Assembly (NCBI GenBank): GCA_017939795.1
Contig: JAGBAA010000142.1
Span: 21,338-85,337 of the forward strand
DNA: 64,000 nt
Direction of reading: 5' to 3'
Source: Thermoguttaceae bacterium
GTDB taxonomy: Bacteria; Planctomycetota; Planctomycetia; Pirellulales; Thermoguttaceae
This document shows positions 26,926 through 35,372 of this stretch, in pieces (position 1 is the first letter of the stretch; each line of letters starts with the position of its first letter). The notes beneath the pieces were generated by a model, which made no database searches, was not told where the DNA came from, and was given only the letters and a program-made list of their open reading frames with translations. The position numbers were made by a program, and so were the translations under genes.

Positions 26926-28976
26926 ATGATGCATCGAGGATTCCGTTTTTGGTAAATCGCCGCGCTGATGCAGCACAGCAACGCGACCACTGCCCCTCCA
27001 GCCATTCCCAAAACGGCAAAGGATGGAATGGGCAGAACAAAGAGCAGGACATAGAGCCACGCGATATCAATGCACCAGTCCCGCTGACCGAAGAGGTTCT
27101 TATGCCCGAAAAGATGATTGCCGCGGAAAGTTCCCCCGGCTTTCGAGTCAATCGAAATCCCGTACTGGAAATTATCCTGGATCGTGCAGTCATTTACCGT
27201 AGGTTCCGTCCCCTTTTCCCGGATCCGGATCCCGGCACGTCCATTCCGCCTAAAGGTGCAGTGCTCAAAAATCCCGCCGGCTCCATCCTGAACCAGAAGC
27301 CCGCAGTGCTGATTATCCTGGAATCGGCAGTTTTCTACCGTCGGTTCTGTTCCTTTTCCCTGGACCTGAAATCCTGCGCACGCATTTTCAAGAGCCTCGC
27401 ACTGCGTGAATTTTCCTTTCGCCCCCTGCCCCACAAAAAATCCGGCATTTCCGCATTTTTTCGCGGTACAGTGAACGACGATCGGATCCGCCTGGTTCTG
27501 AAGTGCAGCAAAACCGATCCCCGTATGCGACACAAATCGGCAAGAGTGAAATTTACTCATGGATGCCATAACGAGAACAGCACTTCCGCTGAAAAAATCA
27601 TCTACGCCAACGTTCCGGAACGTCAGATTTCGAATTTCCGAGAAACCGCTTTCAAGACGCAGAACATTCCCCCGGCCTCCCTGCAGGACGACACTGTCCC
27701 GGTCGCCAGTTTCTCCAATGATTTTGATGTCTTTGCGCACCACGAGCGTTTGCTGGACCTGATGGACTCCGTGCAAGATAAGCAGCGTACCGCCAGAGGG
27801 GGTCTTATCGTATGCCTGCTGAAGCGTTAGTCCGTCCGCAGGCCAGGTGACGGTCTGCACCGGATCGCAGTACTGCCCGGAAGAAAAAAAGGAACGGAAG
27901 CCCAACTGTGGATCCGATTGCTGGAAAGCCTGGGAAACCGGCTGGGAAACGTTCTGCGGAAAGGTCGGGGACACCGACTGGAAAACAGCCGAAGAAATTT
28001 CATGAGGAGACGGCAGATCAGGCTGCGAAACAGACCCAGCACAGGAATCCGAGCCGGCACCATTCCCGGCCAAAGCATCCAGAAAGTCCGAGCAGGTCGG
28101 GAATCGGTCAGCCGGAGCTTTGGAAAGTGCTTTTAGAATGGCTGCATTTTCGGAAGCAGAAAGCGTCGGGATCGGTTCAGGGACTTTCTGCATGACCTGC
28201 ACGGCGAGAGAATAAAGGTTCCCCTCAAACGGAGGACGGCCGGCAAGCAGATGGTAGATCGATGCCGCAAGCGAGTACTGATCGACGCGTCCGTCCTGCT
28301 CCTTTTCTCCCATAAGCTGTTCCGGCGGCATGTACTGCGGTGTGCCGGCACACGCCTGAGCCGTCGGCATACTCATCGCCATTGCTGCGGAAATACGGGC
28401 CGCAAGACCAAAATCGATCAGGCATGGGATCCGTTTTCCATCCCGAAGCGCAAATACGATATTCTGCGGCTTCACGTCCCGGTGGATGATGTGCATTCCG
28501 TGTGCATGGTCCAGTGCCTCTGCGATCGGACGAAAGACCGGGAGCAGCTCGGAAAGCGCGATGCCGTTGAGATTCTCCGGTTTCTGGAACCAGTCCCAGA
28601 GCGATCCGCCTTCGCAGTAATCCATGACGAAAAAGAGTCCATAATCCGGGTCCTCGTTCATGCCGAAAAGCGGGCAAATGTTCGGATGAAAAAGACGCGA
28701 AGTCAGATCGAACGTCTTCGCGATGCCGTCCATCGACTTTTTGTCGTCCTGGACCGGCATGGGAAGGAGTTTGCAGACGACGGTCCTTTTACGTCCGCGG
28801 CCAAGGTCCTCCTCCGCAAGCCACGCCTGCCCCATTCCGCCGCGTCCGAGAGAGCGGACCAGCGTAAAATTCTGAAACTTTCCGATCTTTCGCCCCGGTT
28901 CCAGGGGTTTTGCATAACCATCGGACTGAAAATCATCCTGCGGAAGAAAAGTCGATTGGGAATCAAATGCGTTCAT
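26898..28976 (-). CDS. Kinase 2: Ser/Thr protein kinase with C-terminal parallel beta-helix and membrane segments
   Basis: A 692-residue protein. The kinase domain (about 35-300) shows RGGMGQAW, the strand-3 Lys in VVCKLLPM, HRDVKPQN, LIDFGLAAR and YMPPEQL, so catalysis is expected. A Ser/Gln/Pro-rich linker (about 305-370) precedes a right-handed parallel beta-helix (about 385-625) with recurring units such as VENCRFQDNQHCGLLVQDGA and FEHCTFRRNGRAGIRIREKG. Two hydrophobic segments near the C-terminus (WLYVLLFVLPIPSFAVLGMA and GAVVALLCCISAAIY) form a membrane hairpin. The beta-helix probably senses or binds a repetitive ligand, but its side of the membrane is not fixed because no signal peptide precedes it. 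The kinase domain is closely related to kinase 1. Promoter at 29051-29079. Confidence 0.85.
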   Translation of the reverse strand: MNAFDSQSTFLPQDDFQSDGYAKPLEPGRKIGKFQNFTLVRSLGRGGMGQAWLAEEDLGRGRKRTVVCKLLPMPVQDDKKSMDGIAKTFDLTSRLFHPNICPLFGMNEDPDYGLFFVMDYCEGGSLWDWFQKPENLNGIALSELLPVFRPIAEALDHAHGMHIIHRDVKPQNIVFALRDGKRIPCLIDFGLAARISAAMAMSMPTAQACAGTPQYMPPEQLMGEKEQDGRVDQYSLAASIYHLLAGRPPFEGNLYSLAVQVMQKVPEPIPTLSASENAAILKALSKAPADRFPTCSDFLDALAGNGAGSDSCAGSVSQPDLPSPHEISSAVFQSVSPTFPQNVSQPVSQAFQQSDPQLGFRSFFSSGQYCDPVQTVTWPADGLTLQQAYDKTPSGGTLLILHGVHQVQQTLVVRKDIKIIGETGDRDSVVLQGGRGNVLRLESGFSEIRNLTFRNVGVDDFFSGSAVLVMASMSKFHSCRFVSHTGIGFAALQNQADPIVVHCTAKKCGNAGFFVGQGAKGKFTQCEALENACAGFQVQGKGTEPTVENCRFQDNQHCGLLVQDGAGGIFEHCTFRRNGRAGIRIREKGTEPTVNDCTIQDNFQYGISIDSKAGGTFRGNHLFGHKNLFGQRDWCIDIAWLYVLLFVLPIPSFAVLGMAGGAVVALLCCISAAIYQKRNPRCIIRINNSPNF

Positions 28977-29050
28977 GAGCGGATCTCTAAAAAAGTCTCT
29001 TTTGCGTTGATTTCTAATGCAGTCCGGCTTTCGTCAAAGACTCGACTCCT

Positions 29051-29079
29051 ATTTTACCCCAGATCCCCCCAAAACGCAA
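29051..29079 (-). promoter_or_regulatory. Promoter candidate of kinase 2
   Basis: On the minus strand TTGCGT (29079-29074), a 17-base spacer and TAAAAT (29056-29051), ending 75 bases before the start codon. Confidence 0.45.
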
Positions 29080-29165
29080 GGGGCTGAAATGGATTTTCCG
29101 GAAAAATTCCCCAAAATCAACGCAGAAACCACCCATTCCTCAGGAACCGATCCATACAAAGCACC

Positions 29166-30275
29166 CTACCGCGTCTGCGTACCGGAAAAGACCGTCTCAT
29201 GGATCGGCGTCCGCGTATCGACCGGAACGAAACGGATCCCCAGCGAACGGCACCCACACTCTAAAGAATCGTTCCACTGACGCAGATTTTCGAGATACGC
29301 ACTGCGTACCGTTTCCGGATGAAGCGTCAGCGCACCGCCGTTTCCCGGTTCCATGGAAACGAACTGACTGAACGACTCAAACGGAAATTCCAGCTCGTCC
29401 GCGTCCAGGATCCGAAAAAAAGTCACCTCGTTCCCCTGCGCACAAAGCAGCTTCATCTGCGGCAGGATCGATCCCCAGCTCTCCACGTCGAAAAAGTCGG
29501 AGAAAAGAAAGATCCGCGCCCGTTTCGAACACGCCGACGCCAGAACATTCAAGACCTCGGCAAAAGACTGCACTGCAGAAGCGGAGCCTGCGGGACGCCC
29601 TCTCCAGGGACTGCGGGACAGGGAATGGTCCGTCCGGGAACTTCCGGTTCCGAAACTTCCGGTTACCGATCCGTGAAACGGCGGTTCTTCCAGAAATCGG
29701 AGGACTTCTCCCCAGTGTTCCTCGCCGGAAGAAGCGCGAAGCACGACGGTCTCCATCCCGTTTGCCGCCGTCACCCCCGCAAGATCCCTTTGCTCCAGCA
29801 CCGCATACGCCATCACGGAAGCCGTCAGACGGGCGTACTCCAGCTTGGAAAGACGCCCTTTTCCTGCGTAGTTCATGCTCGGCGAAAAATCGACCAGAAA
29901 ATGAAACGCGTGGTTCGTGTCCTCGCGAAAACGCCGACGAAAGAGCTTCCCCGTCCTCGCAAAGACCCGCCAGTCGATGAACTTTTGCTCGTCCCCTTCT
30001 TCCCACGGCCGATGGTCCTCGAATTCCGTCGAAACGCCCATCCGCACACTGCGATGGATCCCGTACGTCATCCCGGCAGCCAAACGCGATACCCGCAGAC
30101 GAAAATCCCCAAGCTGCGCCAGGACCGCCGGATCAAAAACAGCTCCCGGGGTTCCTTCATCCGTCTTTTTTTCCAGCATCGTCTTCGGTTCCGGATCCGA
30201 AGAAACCGCATCTTTCCCATTTTCAGCTCTCTGGGATCCAATCATCATTTCTCCCTTTTTCGATTTCAGTTCCAT
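29166..30275 (-). CDS. DUF58 domain protein
   Basis: A 369-residue DUF58 protein. The characteristic block reads EFEDHRPWEEGDEQKFIDWR followed shortly by RTGKLFRRRF, and the downstream half has a von Willebrand A-like core starting FLVDFSPSMN, where DFSPS keeps the D-x-S-x-S metal-site pattern. DUF58 proteins usually accompany MoxR ATPases and BatA/BatB membrane proteins in planctomycetes and other bacteria; none is adjacent here. The ATG at 30275 overlaps the last ten bases of comEC, implying translational coupling. An internal ATG at 30248 has a better site (GGGAG) and would give a 360-residue product. Function is not defined for the family beyond metal binding and envelope-associated roles. 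Confidence 0.85.
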   Translation of the reverse strand: MELKSKKGEMMIGSQRAENGKDAVSSDPEPKTMLEKKTDEGTPGAVFDPAVLAQLGDFRLRVSRLAAGMTYGIHRSVRMGVSTEFEDHRPWEEGDEQKFIDWRVFARTGKLFRRRFREDTNHAFHFLVDFSPSMNYAGKGRLSKLEYARLTASVMAYAVLEQRDLAGVTAANGMETVVLRASSGEEHWGEVLRFLEEPPFHGSVTGSFGTGSSRTDHSLSRSPWRGRPAGSASAVQSFAEVLNVLASACSKRARIFLFSDFFDVESWGSILPQMKLLCAQGNEVTFFRILDADELEFPFESFSQFVSMEPGNGGALTLHPETVRSAYLENLRQWNDSLECGCRSLGIRFVPVDTRTPIHETVFSGTQTR

Positions 30276-33200
30276 TTATCCCATTCCTTCCATTTCTCCC
30301 GATCCACGACTTCCAGCTTTCCATTTTGGACGGAGAAAAAGACGGCACCGCCGCGTCCCGTATGGTAGACTTTGGCCCCCAGTTCTTCAAAGATCTCCCG
30401 CGTCCGTTTCTGCTGATTTCCATACGAATCGCAGATGACGAAATGTTTCGGCGTACACCAGGCCCCGAATTCCGGCGTCGCGCAAGTTTTCCCGCCATGA
30501 TGCGGCGCAAAGACGACATCACACGGAATCGGCGTCTGTGCAAGAAATGCACCAAGCCCCGGCGGCGCAAGGTCTCCCGTCAGCAGGATCCGCACGCCCT
30601 GATACTCAAGCAGAAGTACGAGTGAATTCGCGTTCGTCAGCTCAGGATTCTCCCGCGCAAAAGTTTCCGCAGGATGCAGAACAGTCAGTACACAGTCCTC
30701 CGCAAGCGGGATCCGATCTCCGGCTTTCAATGTCCGGACCGGGATATTGTGCGTCTTGATCGCATGATTCAGACGGCGCAGCATTTCCGCGGTTTCTTTT
30801 TCCGCCTGAGCCTGCCTTTCCCGCCAGGAAACCGGCACGGGATCCAAACTGTCCGGTGCAGAAACTGCGGTCTCCTCACGACGTTCCTTTTCCGTTTTCC
30901 GGATCATGTCGGCAGATGCTGTTTTCATTTCGGTATTCTGCGGCCTGCTCTGCACAGAATGGGAAGTCCGGCGCAGAGTCTCCAAACATTGCGGAGAAAC
31001 GAAGATCTCTCCTGTTCGAAAGCGCCGCAGCAGTCCTGGAACCGCATTGTAGTGGTCCATGTCCGGATGAGAAATGAAGATCGCGTCCAGCGAATGCACT
31101 CCCGCATTCCAGAGAAACGCAGATATCGTCCGAGTCGGAAACTCCGCAGGGGCAAACTGCCCGGCATCGTAAAGAAAATTTCGGCCGTCCGGGAGCTGGA
31201 TGAGGATCGAGAGACCATGGGAAACAGAAATGGCCGAGCACCGAAGTTCACCGCGTTTCCCATTTCCATTCAGCCAGAAGGGAAAGAGCAGAAGAAGCAT
31301 AAGCGTCCAAAATACCGCGTGCTGCTTTCGATTCCGCAGCCGGACGGCAGGAAAAACCGCCCACACGATCAATACGGAGTAAAGGAGAAAGTTCCAGAAT
31401 GTCGGCGTTCCGCGCATCCAGAGGCAGTGTCCGGGGATCTGTGCTCCACAGTGGATGAGTGTGTCCATCACAGACAGTCCGGTCGAGCAGATCCACCCGA
31501 AAAATGGTCCCGCCATCGGTAAAGTACCGAAAAGTACGACGCCGGCCCCCCCAACCATGGCCGCCATCAGCGGAAGCCAAAGCAGGATATTCAGCAGGAT
31601 CCCAATGAATGCCGCCACATGAAAGGAACCGACGACCAGCGGCATCAGCACGAGAGTCATCTGAAGCGAAGCCAGAAGCAAATTCATGGCATGCGTCCAA
31701 AAACGGCGGATCATTCTGCGAAAGATCGCCCGATGGTCTGCATTTGCGGCAAAAAGGTACTCCCAGGAAAGATGGAGCTCGTTCACGTCCGGCTCCCTTT
31801 TCTCAAAAGCATGTCTTGGGAAATGGCGCAATTTTCTCTTCCCGGTTCCCGTTTTCCATTTTTCAGTCTCTCTCCCGCTTTCTTCCGCACGCTTTTCTTC
31901 CGTCTCGTTTTCAGCTGCGGAGTCTTCATCCTCACAGGATCCTTCCGGTTTCCGCAATTGAGGAAGATCCCGCAGGACCGGAGAAAAGAGCAGCACGCCA
32001 ACAGCAAGAAAAGAGAGTTGGGTCCCCGTTGAAAAAAGCGACGTTGGATTCAAAACGAGGACAAAAAGTCCCGCAGCTGCGAGCGAATTTAAATGAGACT
32101 GCGGTCTGGCGAGCCAGTAGGCAGATGTGGAGATCGCGACGAGGATCCCTGCCCGGAGTGCAGGAGGCCGCGCGCCGCTGACCAGCACGTAAAGCCAGAC
32201 TCCCGCAAGCGTCAGCAGAACCGTCAGAGTCCGTCCTGTTCCAATGATCCGCGCCAGCAAAAAAAGTCCTCCGGCCAAAAGTCCCACATGAAGTCCGGAG
32301 ATCGCCATGATGTGAATGGTCCCCGTCTCAAGCATCTCGTCCAGATCTTCGACAGAGACTTCCTCCCGGCACCCAAGAATGAGCGCCTCCGCCATGGGTC
32401 TCGTTTCCGGCGTCAAAAAACGCTCAAGCTGTACGGAAGCAGAGTCTCTCAGCCATTCAACGATCCGAAAAACGCCCCAGATCCTCGGTCTGGAAACCAG
32501 CTGCGGATTCTTTTCCGACGGAACACGAAGGACCGCCAGGATTCGCTGCTGACGATAAAATGTTCGCGCGGAAAATGCCCGGGGATTCATCGTTTCCGAA
32601 AAATGGCTCATCCTGCCGCTCATCTGAAAAACGTCCCCGACGTGAGCGTCTTCCATCCGTCCCATGACCCGCACGAGCAAATTCCCGGTCGCGGGGACCC
32701 ATTTTGTTCCCGATTTGCGCTTCAAGACTTTCAGACAGAGCTGCGTGGTCATTTCATTTTCGTTTCCCAGAAAACTGGCAGTCCGACTCGGGAACGCAAA
32801 TTCCGGCGGACGAACGATCTTTCCCTGTACGCATTCCAGGGAAAACGGATCGCCAGCGTTCAGTCCGATCTCCGTCTCAGGATAAAAATTCCAGTAGAGA
32901 TGATGGAAAAGTCCTCCAACTGCACTGAAAGAAAGCAGAAGGAAAAGCGGGACCATCCGCTCTTTCAATCCCCGGAAGAACCGAATCAGTCCAGCACAAG
33001 AAAAAGAAACGGTCTCTCTTTCCCGAAGACTCCCGAGCACTCGGTCTTCTTCACCAGATTTTGCGAAAGCCATTCCCAACACATCAGCTTTTCGGAAATA
33101 CGTTCCAGACACCCCGTCATTTTGTGAAGAGGCCCCCCAAACGCCGTCCATGCATTCCGTTTCCCATCTTCTATTTTTCCGAAGGGCGCGTTTCTGTCTC

Positions 33201-33418
33201 AGGCACACAAACGCCGCAGTAAGACACAGAACGTGAAGCACGAACCATCCCCAAGCGGTCCCGGAGATCGAAGTCTCGAATTCCTGAGGACTCCAAAAAA
33301 AACGGTCCGCAAGGATCCCGAGGATCATCATGCCCAGGAACGGCACCAGCGGACGGTACTCCTCGTACCGAGTTCCTGCCGTCAACTCCTCTTTTGCGCG
33401 ATCGTACTGCGCCGACAT
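30266..33418 (-). CDS. comEC: ComEC/Rec2 DNA-uptake channel
   Basis: A 1050-residue inner-membrane protein that forms the DNA translocation channel in natural transformation. The order is an N-terminal DUF4131-type region with transmembrane helices, the Competence domain (MAISGLHVGLLAGGLFLLAR, a conserved block of the family), further helices, and a C-terminal metallo-beta-lactamase domain with the HxxxDH motif in FISHPDMDHYNAVPG and a second block HHGGKTCA. Two segments are longer than usual: a charged loop (SCEDEDSAAENETEEKRAEE and beyond) and an insert of about 75 residues inside the beta-lactamase domain. The start at 33418 is an ATG with GGGAG five bases upstream; the frame extends to a TTG at 33463. 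It overlaps the DUF58 gene by ten bases. Confidence 0.9.
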   Translation of the reverse strand: MSAQYDRAKEELTAGTRYEEYRPLVPFLGMMILGILADRFFWSPQEFETSISGTAWGWFVLHVLCLTAAFVCLRQKRALRKNRRWETECMDGVWGASSQNDGVSGTYFRKADVLGMAFAKSGEEDRVLGSLRERETVSFSCAGLIRFFRGLKERMVPLFLLLSFSAVGGLFHHLYWNFYPETEIGLNAGDPFSLECVQGKIVRPPEFAFPSRTASFLGNENEMTTQLCLKVLKRKSGTKWVPATGNLLVRVMGRMEDAHVGDVFQMSGRMSHFSETMNPRAFSARTFYRQQRILAVLRVPSEKNPQLVSRPRIWGVFRIVEWLRDSASVQLERFLTPETRPMAEALILGCREEVSVEDLDEMLETGTIHIMAISGLHVGLLAGGLFLLARIIGTGRTLTVLLTLAGVWLYVLVSGARPPALRAGILVAISTSAYWLARPQSHLNSLAAAGLFVLVLNPTSLFSTGTQLSFLAVGVLLFSPVLRDLPQLRKPEGSCEDEDSAAENETEEKRAEESGRETEKWKTGTGKRKLRHFPRHAFEKREPDVNELHLSWEYLFAANADHRAIFRRMIRRFWTHAMNLLLASLQMTLVLMPLVVGSFHVAAFIGILLNILLWLPLMAAMVGGAGVVLFGTLPMAGPFFGWICSTGLSVMDTLIHCGAQIPGHCLWMRGTPTFWNFLLYSVLIVWAVFPAVRLRNRKQHAVFWTLMLLLLFPFWLNGNGKRGELRCSAISVSHGLSILIQLPDGRNFLYDAGQFAPAEFPTRTISAFLWNAGVHSLDAIFISHPDMDHYNAVPGLLRRFRTGEIFVSPQCLETLRRTSHSVQSRPQNTEMKTASADMIRKTEKERREETAVSAPDSLDPVPVSWRERQAQAEKETAEMLRRLNHAIKTHNIPVRTLKAGDRIPLAEDCVLTVLHPAETFARENPELTNANSLVLLLEYQGVRILLTGDLAPPGLGAFLAQTPIPCDVVFAPHHGGKTCATPEFGAWCTPKHFVICDSYGNQQKRTREIFEELGAKVYHTGRGGAVFFSVQNGKLEVVDREKWKEWDKWN

Positions 33419-33550
33419 ACTCTCCCAATTCGCCAAAGTAGTCAAAGCCCCTCGCCATTCCAAGCCATCCGACGGCTTCAGGCGAACAAAATCGACCTGC
33501 GGAATGAAAATACCTTAAGGGATCCGGATCCATGCGCAAACTTCCCAAAG

Positions 33551-33581
33551 TCTGCGCCGACACACAAAATGTCGGCACAGA
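33551..33581 (-). terminator. Hairpin downstream of the GH32 gene
   Basis: TCTG-GCCGAC and GTCGGC-CAGA pair around a 9-base loop with one mismatch. It lies 14 bases beyond the stop at 33595. The trailing U content on the minus strand is weak. Confidence 0.5.
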
Positions 33582-33594
33582 TTCCCAGGAACGT

Positions 33595-35259
33595 TTACTC
33601 GTGGATGCTCTTCAGACTCCAGATCTCTACGTTTCCTTTTCCGTTGAACGTCATCGAACCAAGCGGTTCCCCCGCATCCTGACGAGGTGACGTGAGGTAC
33701 GCCTCTCCGCCGTTTGCGCAGATCTCAAACATCGGACGGTCGATCAGCACCCGAAACGCGATTTTCCCGTCCCGCGGACGAAGCCCCATTCCGTTCAGAT
33801 CCCGTCTCCCGGCATTCCAAACCACACGGTCTTTCCCGAAAATCAGTTCCGCATCCTGATCGGCATCCAGCGTCACGTTCACGTCGTAGAGCTGGCCGTC
33901 GCCGAAACCATCGAGAGAAAATTCACCGTTAAACTCACGTTTTTCCTGACGCAAAATCTCCAATTCCTTCACCGGCTCAGCAAAAAGACGGATCCCTGCC
34001 GGCGTTTTTCGCAGCGTCAGTTCCAGCGGAACGGTGAACGTCTGATTGAACGTATGCTTCGCTTCCGCCGGAATATCGATCTTCGCCCAGCCGATCTGGA
34101 TCAGACGGCCCGGCGTATTCGAGAAACAGAGCGACGCATAGAAATTCCCGCGGTGCAGCGTGTGCTTCTCTGCGTGTTCCGGCACGAACGTCTTCCCATC
34201 AAAATGCCCCGTCATGTACCGTCCGTCAGCAGCCCAAAGGACCCATCGCGTATTCTCCGGATCTCCGTCGACCGGCATTTCGTAAAAGTTCGGGCATTCA
34301 TAGAAACCGGAAATCGCACCGGTACGCGTCCATTCTTTCCGGTCTTTGCTCTGGTAGAAGGCGATGAGACGTTCCTCTTCGATCTCCTCGTAGACCGCGA
34401 TGAGCCACCTCTTCTCTTTTTCCAGCCAGATCAGCTGCGGATCACGTCCTCGATGGCGAACCAGCACAGAATCATACTTCCAGGTCCTCCCTTTATCTTC
34501 ACTGACCGCAAGTGCTTCCCCTGCCCCAGTGTCGGTGAAAGCCGCAAGAAGCGGACGGGAAGACGGGTCGTTCGGATCGCTCAAAGGCACATCCCACGCC
34601 GGGATCGCCGTCCCGGAGAAGCAGTGCGAGACCGCCATGGACGGATGCCGTTTGTCTTCCGGAAGATCATCGCCCCAGGGACGCAGGGCGATGGGGAGTT
34701 CTTTCCAATGCACAAGATCCTTCGAGACCGCGTGCCCCCACGTCATGTTCTCCCAGCGGATACCGACCGGGTTGGACTGCCAGCAGAGATGGTATTCGCC
34801 GTCCCAGAAAACCATTCCGTTCGGGTCATTATTCCACCCCTGCATCTGAGAGAAATGAAACTGCGGGCGCAGTTTTTCACGGTAAAGCGGCTCATTGCGG
34901 GGAACGTCGGCCGCATTGGAGATCAGAGCGAGCGTCTTCGCTCCCTCTGGCTGGTCCCTCAGCTCGACCGTCAAATGACGGCCGGCGTATTCGCTCACGT
35001 CGATGAAGGACCACCAATCCGCATTTTCCACAGAATCCGCAAGCGTCGTGATGAAACGGCAAACGCGCATACCGTTCTCATCCCAAACCGTCAAAAGGGA
35101 CCGGCCTGCCGAATTGGAGACCGGAAGGATCAGGAAACGTTCCTGGATCTGAATCGTTTTCGAAACAGGTTCCTGTGCAGAAACAGTACCTGGCTGAACA
35201 GCAAAGCAGAACAGCAGGCACGCAAGCAGAGAAACCAAAATCAGGCGAGCTTTTTTCAT
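33595..35259 (-). CDS. Secreted GH32 fructan hydrolase (levanase/inulinase-type)
   Basis: A 554-residue exported enzyme with a signal peptide of about 29 residues (MKKARLILVSLLACLLFCFA). The five-bladed propeller domain carries the GH32 catalytic triad: nucleophile Asp in GWNNDPNGM, transition-state stabiliser Asp in RGRDPQLIW, and acid/base Glu in YECPNFYEMP. A C-terminal beta-sandwich follows (about 395-554). Expected reaction: hydrolysis of beta-fructosyl linkages in levan, inulin or sucrose outside the cytoplasm. An N-terminal extra beta-domain of about 120 residues precedes the propeller. The start has CAGGAG eight bases upstream; the frame opens 20 codons earlier without one. It lies directly downstream of the sugar porter on the same strand, though a terminator separates them. 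Confidence 0.9.
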   Translation of the reverse strand: MKKARLILVSLLACLLFCFAVQPGTVSAQEPVSKTIQIQERFLILPVSNSAGRSLLTVWDENGMRVCRFITTLADSVENADWWSFIDVSEYAGRHLTVELRDQPEGAKTLALISNAADVPRNEPLYREKLRPQFHFSQMQGWNNDPNGMVFWDGEYHLCWQSNPVGIRWENMTWGHAVSKDLVHWKELPIALRPWGDDLPEDKRHPSMAVSHCFSGTAIPAWDVPLSDPNDPSSRPLLAAFTDTGAGEALAVSEDKGRTWKYDSVLVRHRGRDPQLIWLEKEKRWLIAVYEEIEEERLIAFYQSKDRKEWTRTGAISGFYECPNFYEMPVDGDPENTRWVLWAADGRYMTGHFDGKTFVPEHAEKHTLHRGNFYASLCFSNTPGRLIQIGWAKIDIPAEAKHTFNQTFTVPLELTLRKTPAGIRLFAEPVKELEILRQEKREFNGEFSLDGFGDGQLYDVNVTLDADQDAELIFGKDRVVWNAGRRDLNGMGLRPRDGKIAFRVLIDRPMFEICANGGEAYLTSPRQDAGEPLGSMTFNGKGNVEIWSLKSIHE

Positions 35260-35327
35260 GGTGTACTCCTGAATGGCAAAAAATGGAAGGAAATGAAATG
35301 ACCCCGGAAAACTCCCCAAAGTTCACA

Positions 35328-35361
35328 GAAAGCCCTCAAGATCTCCTACCTGAGGGCTTTC
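35328..35361 (-). terminator. Rho-independent terminator of the sugar-porter gene
   Basis: GAAAGCCCTCA and TGAGGGCTTTC form an 11-bp stem with a 12-base loop, 12 bases past the stop at 35373. The 3' arm ends CTTTC. GH32 expression would then depend on read-through or a promoter in the 68 bases between. Confidence 0.75.
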
Positions 35362-35372
35362 GGAAGAAAACG

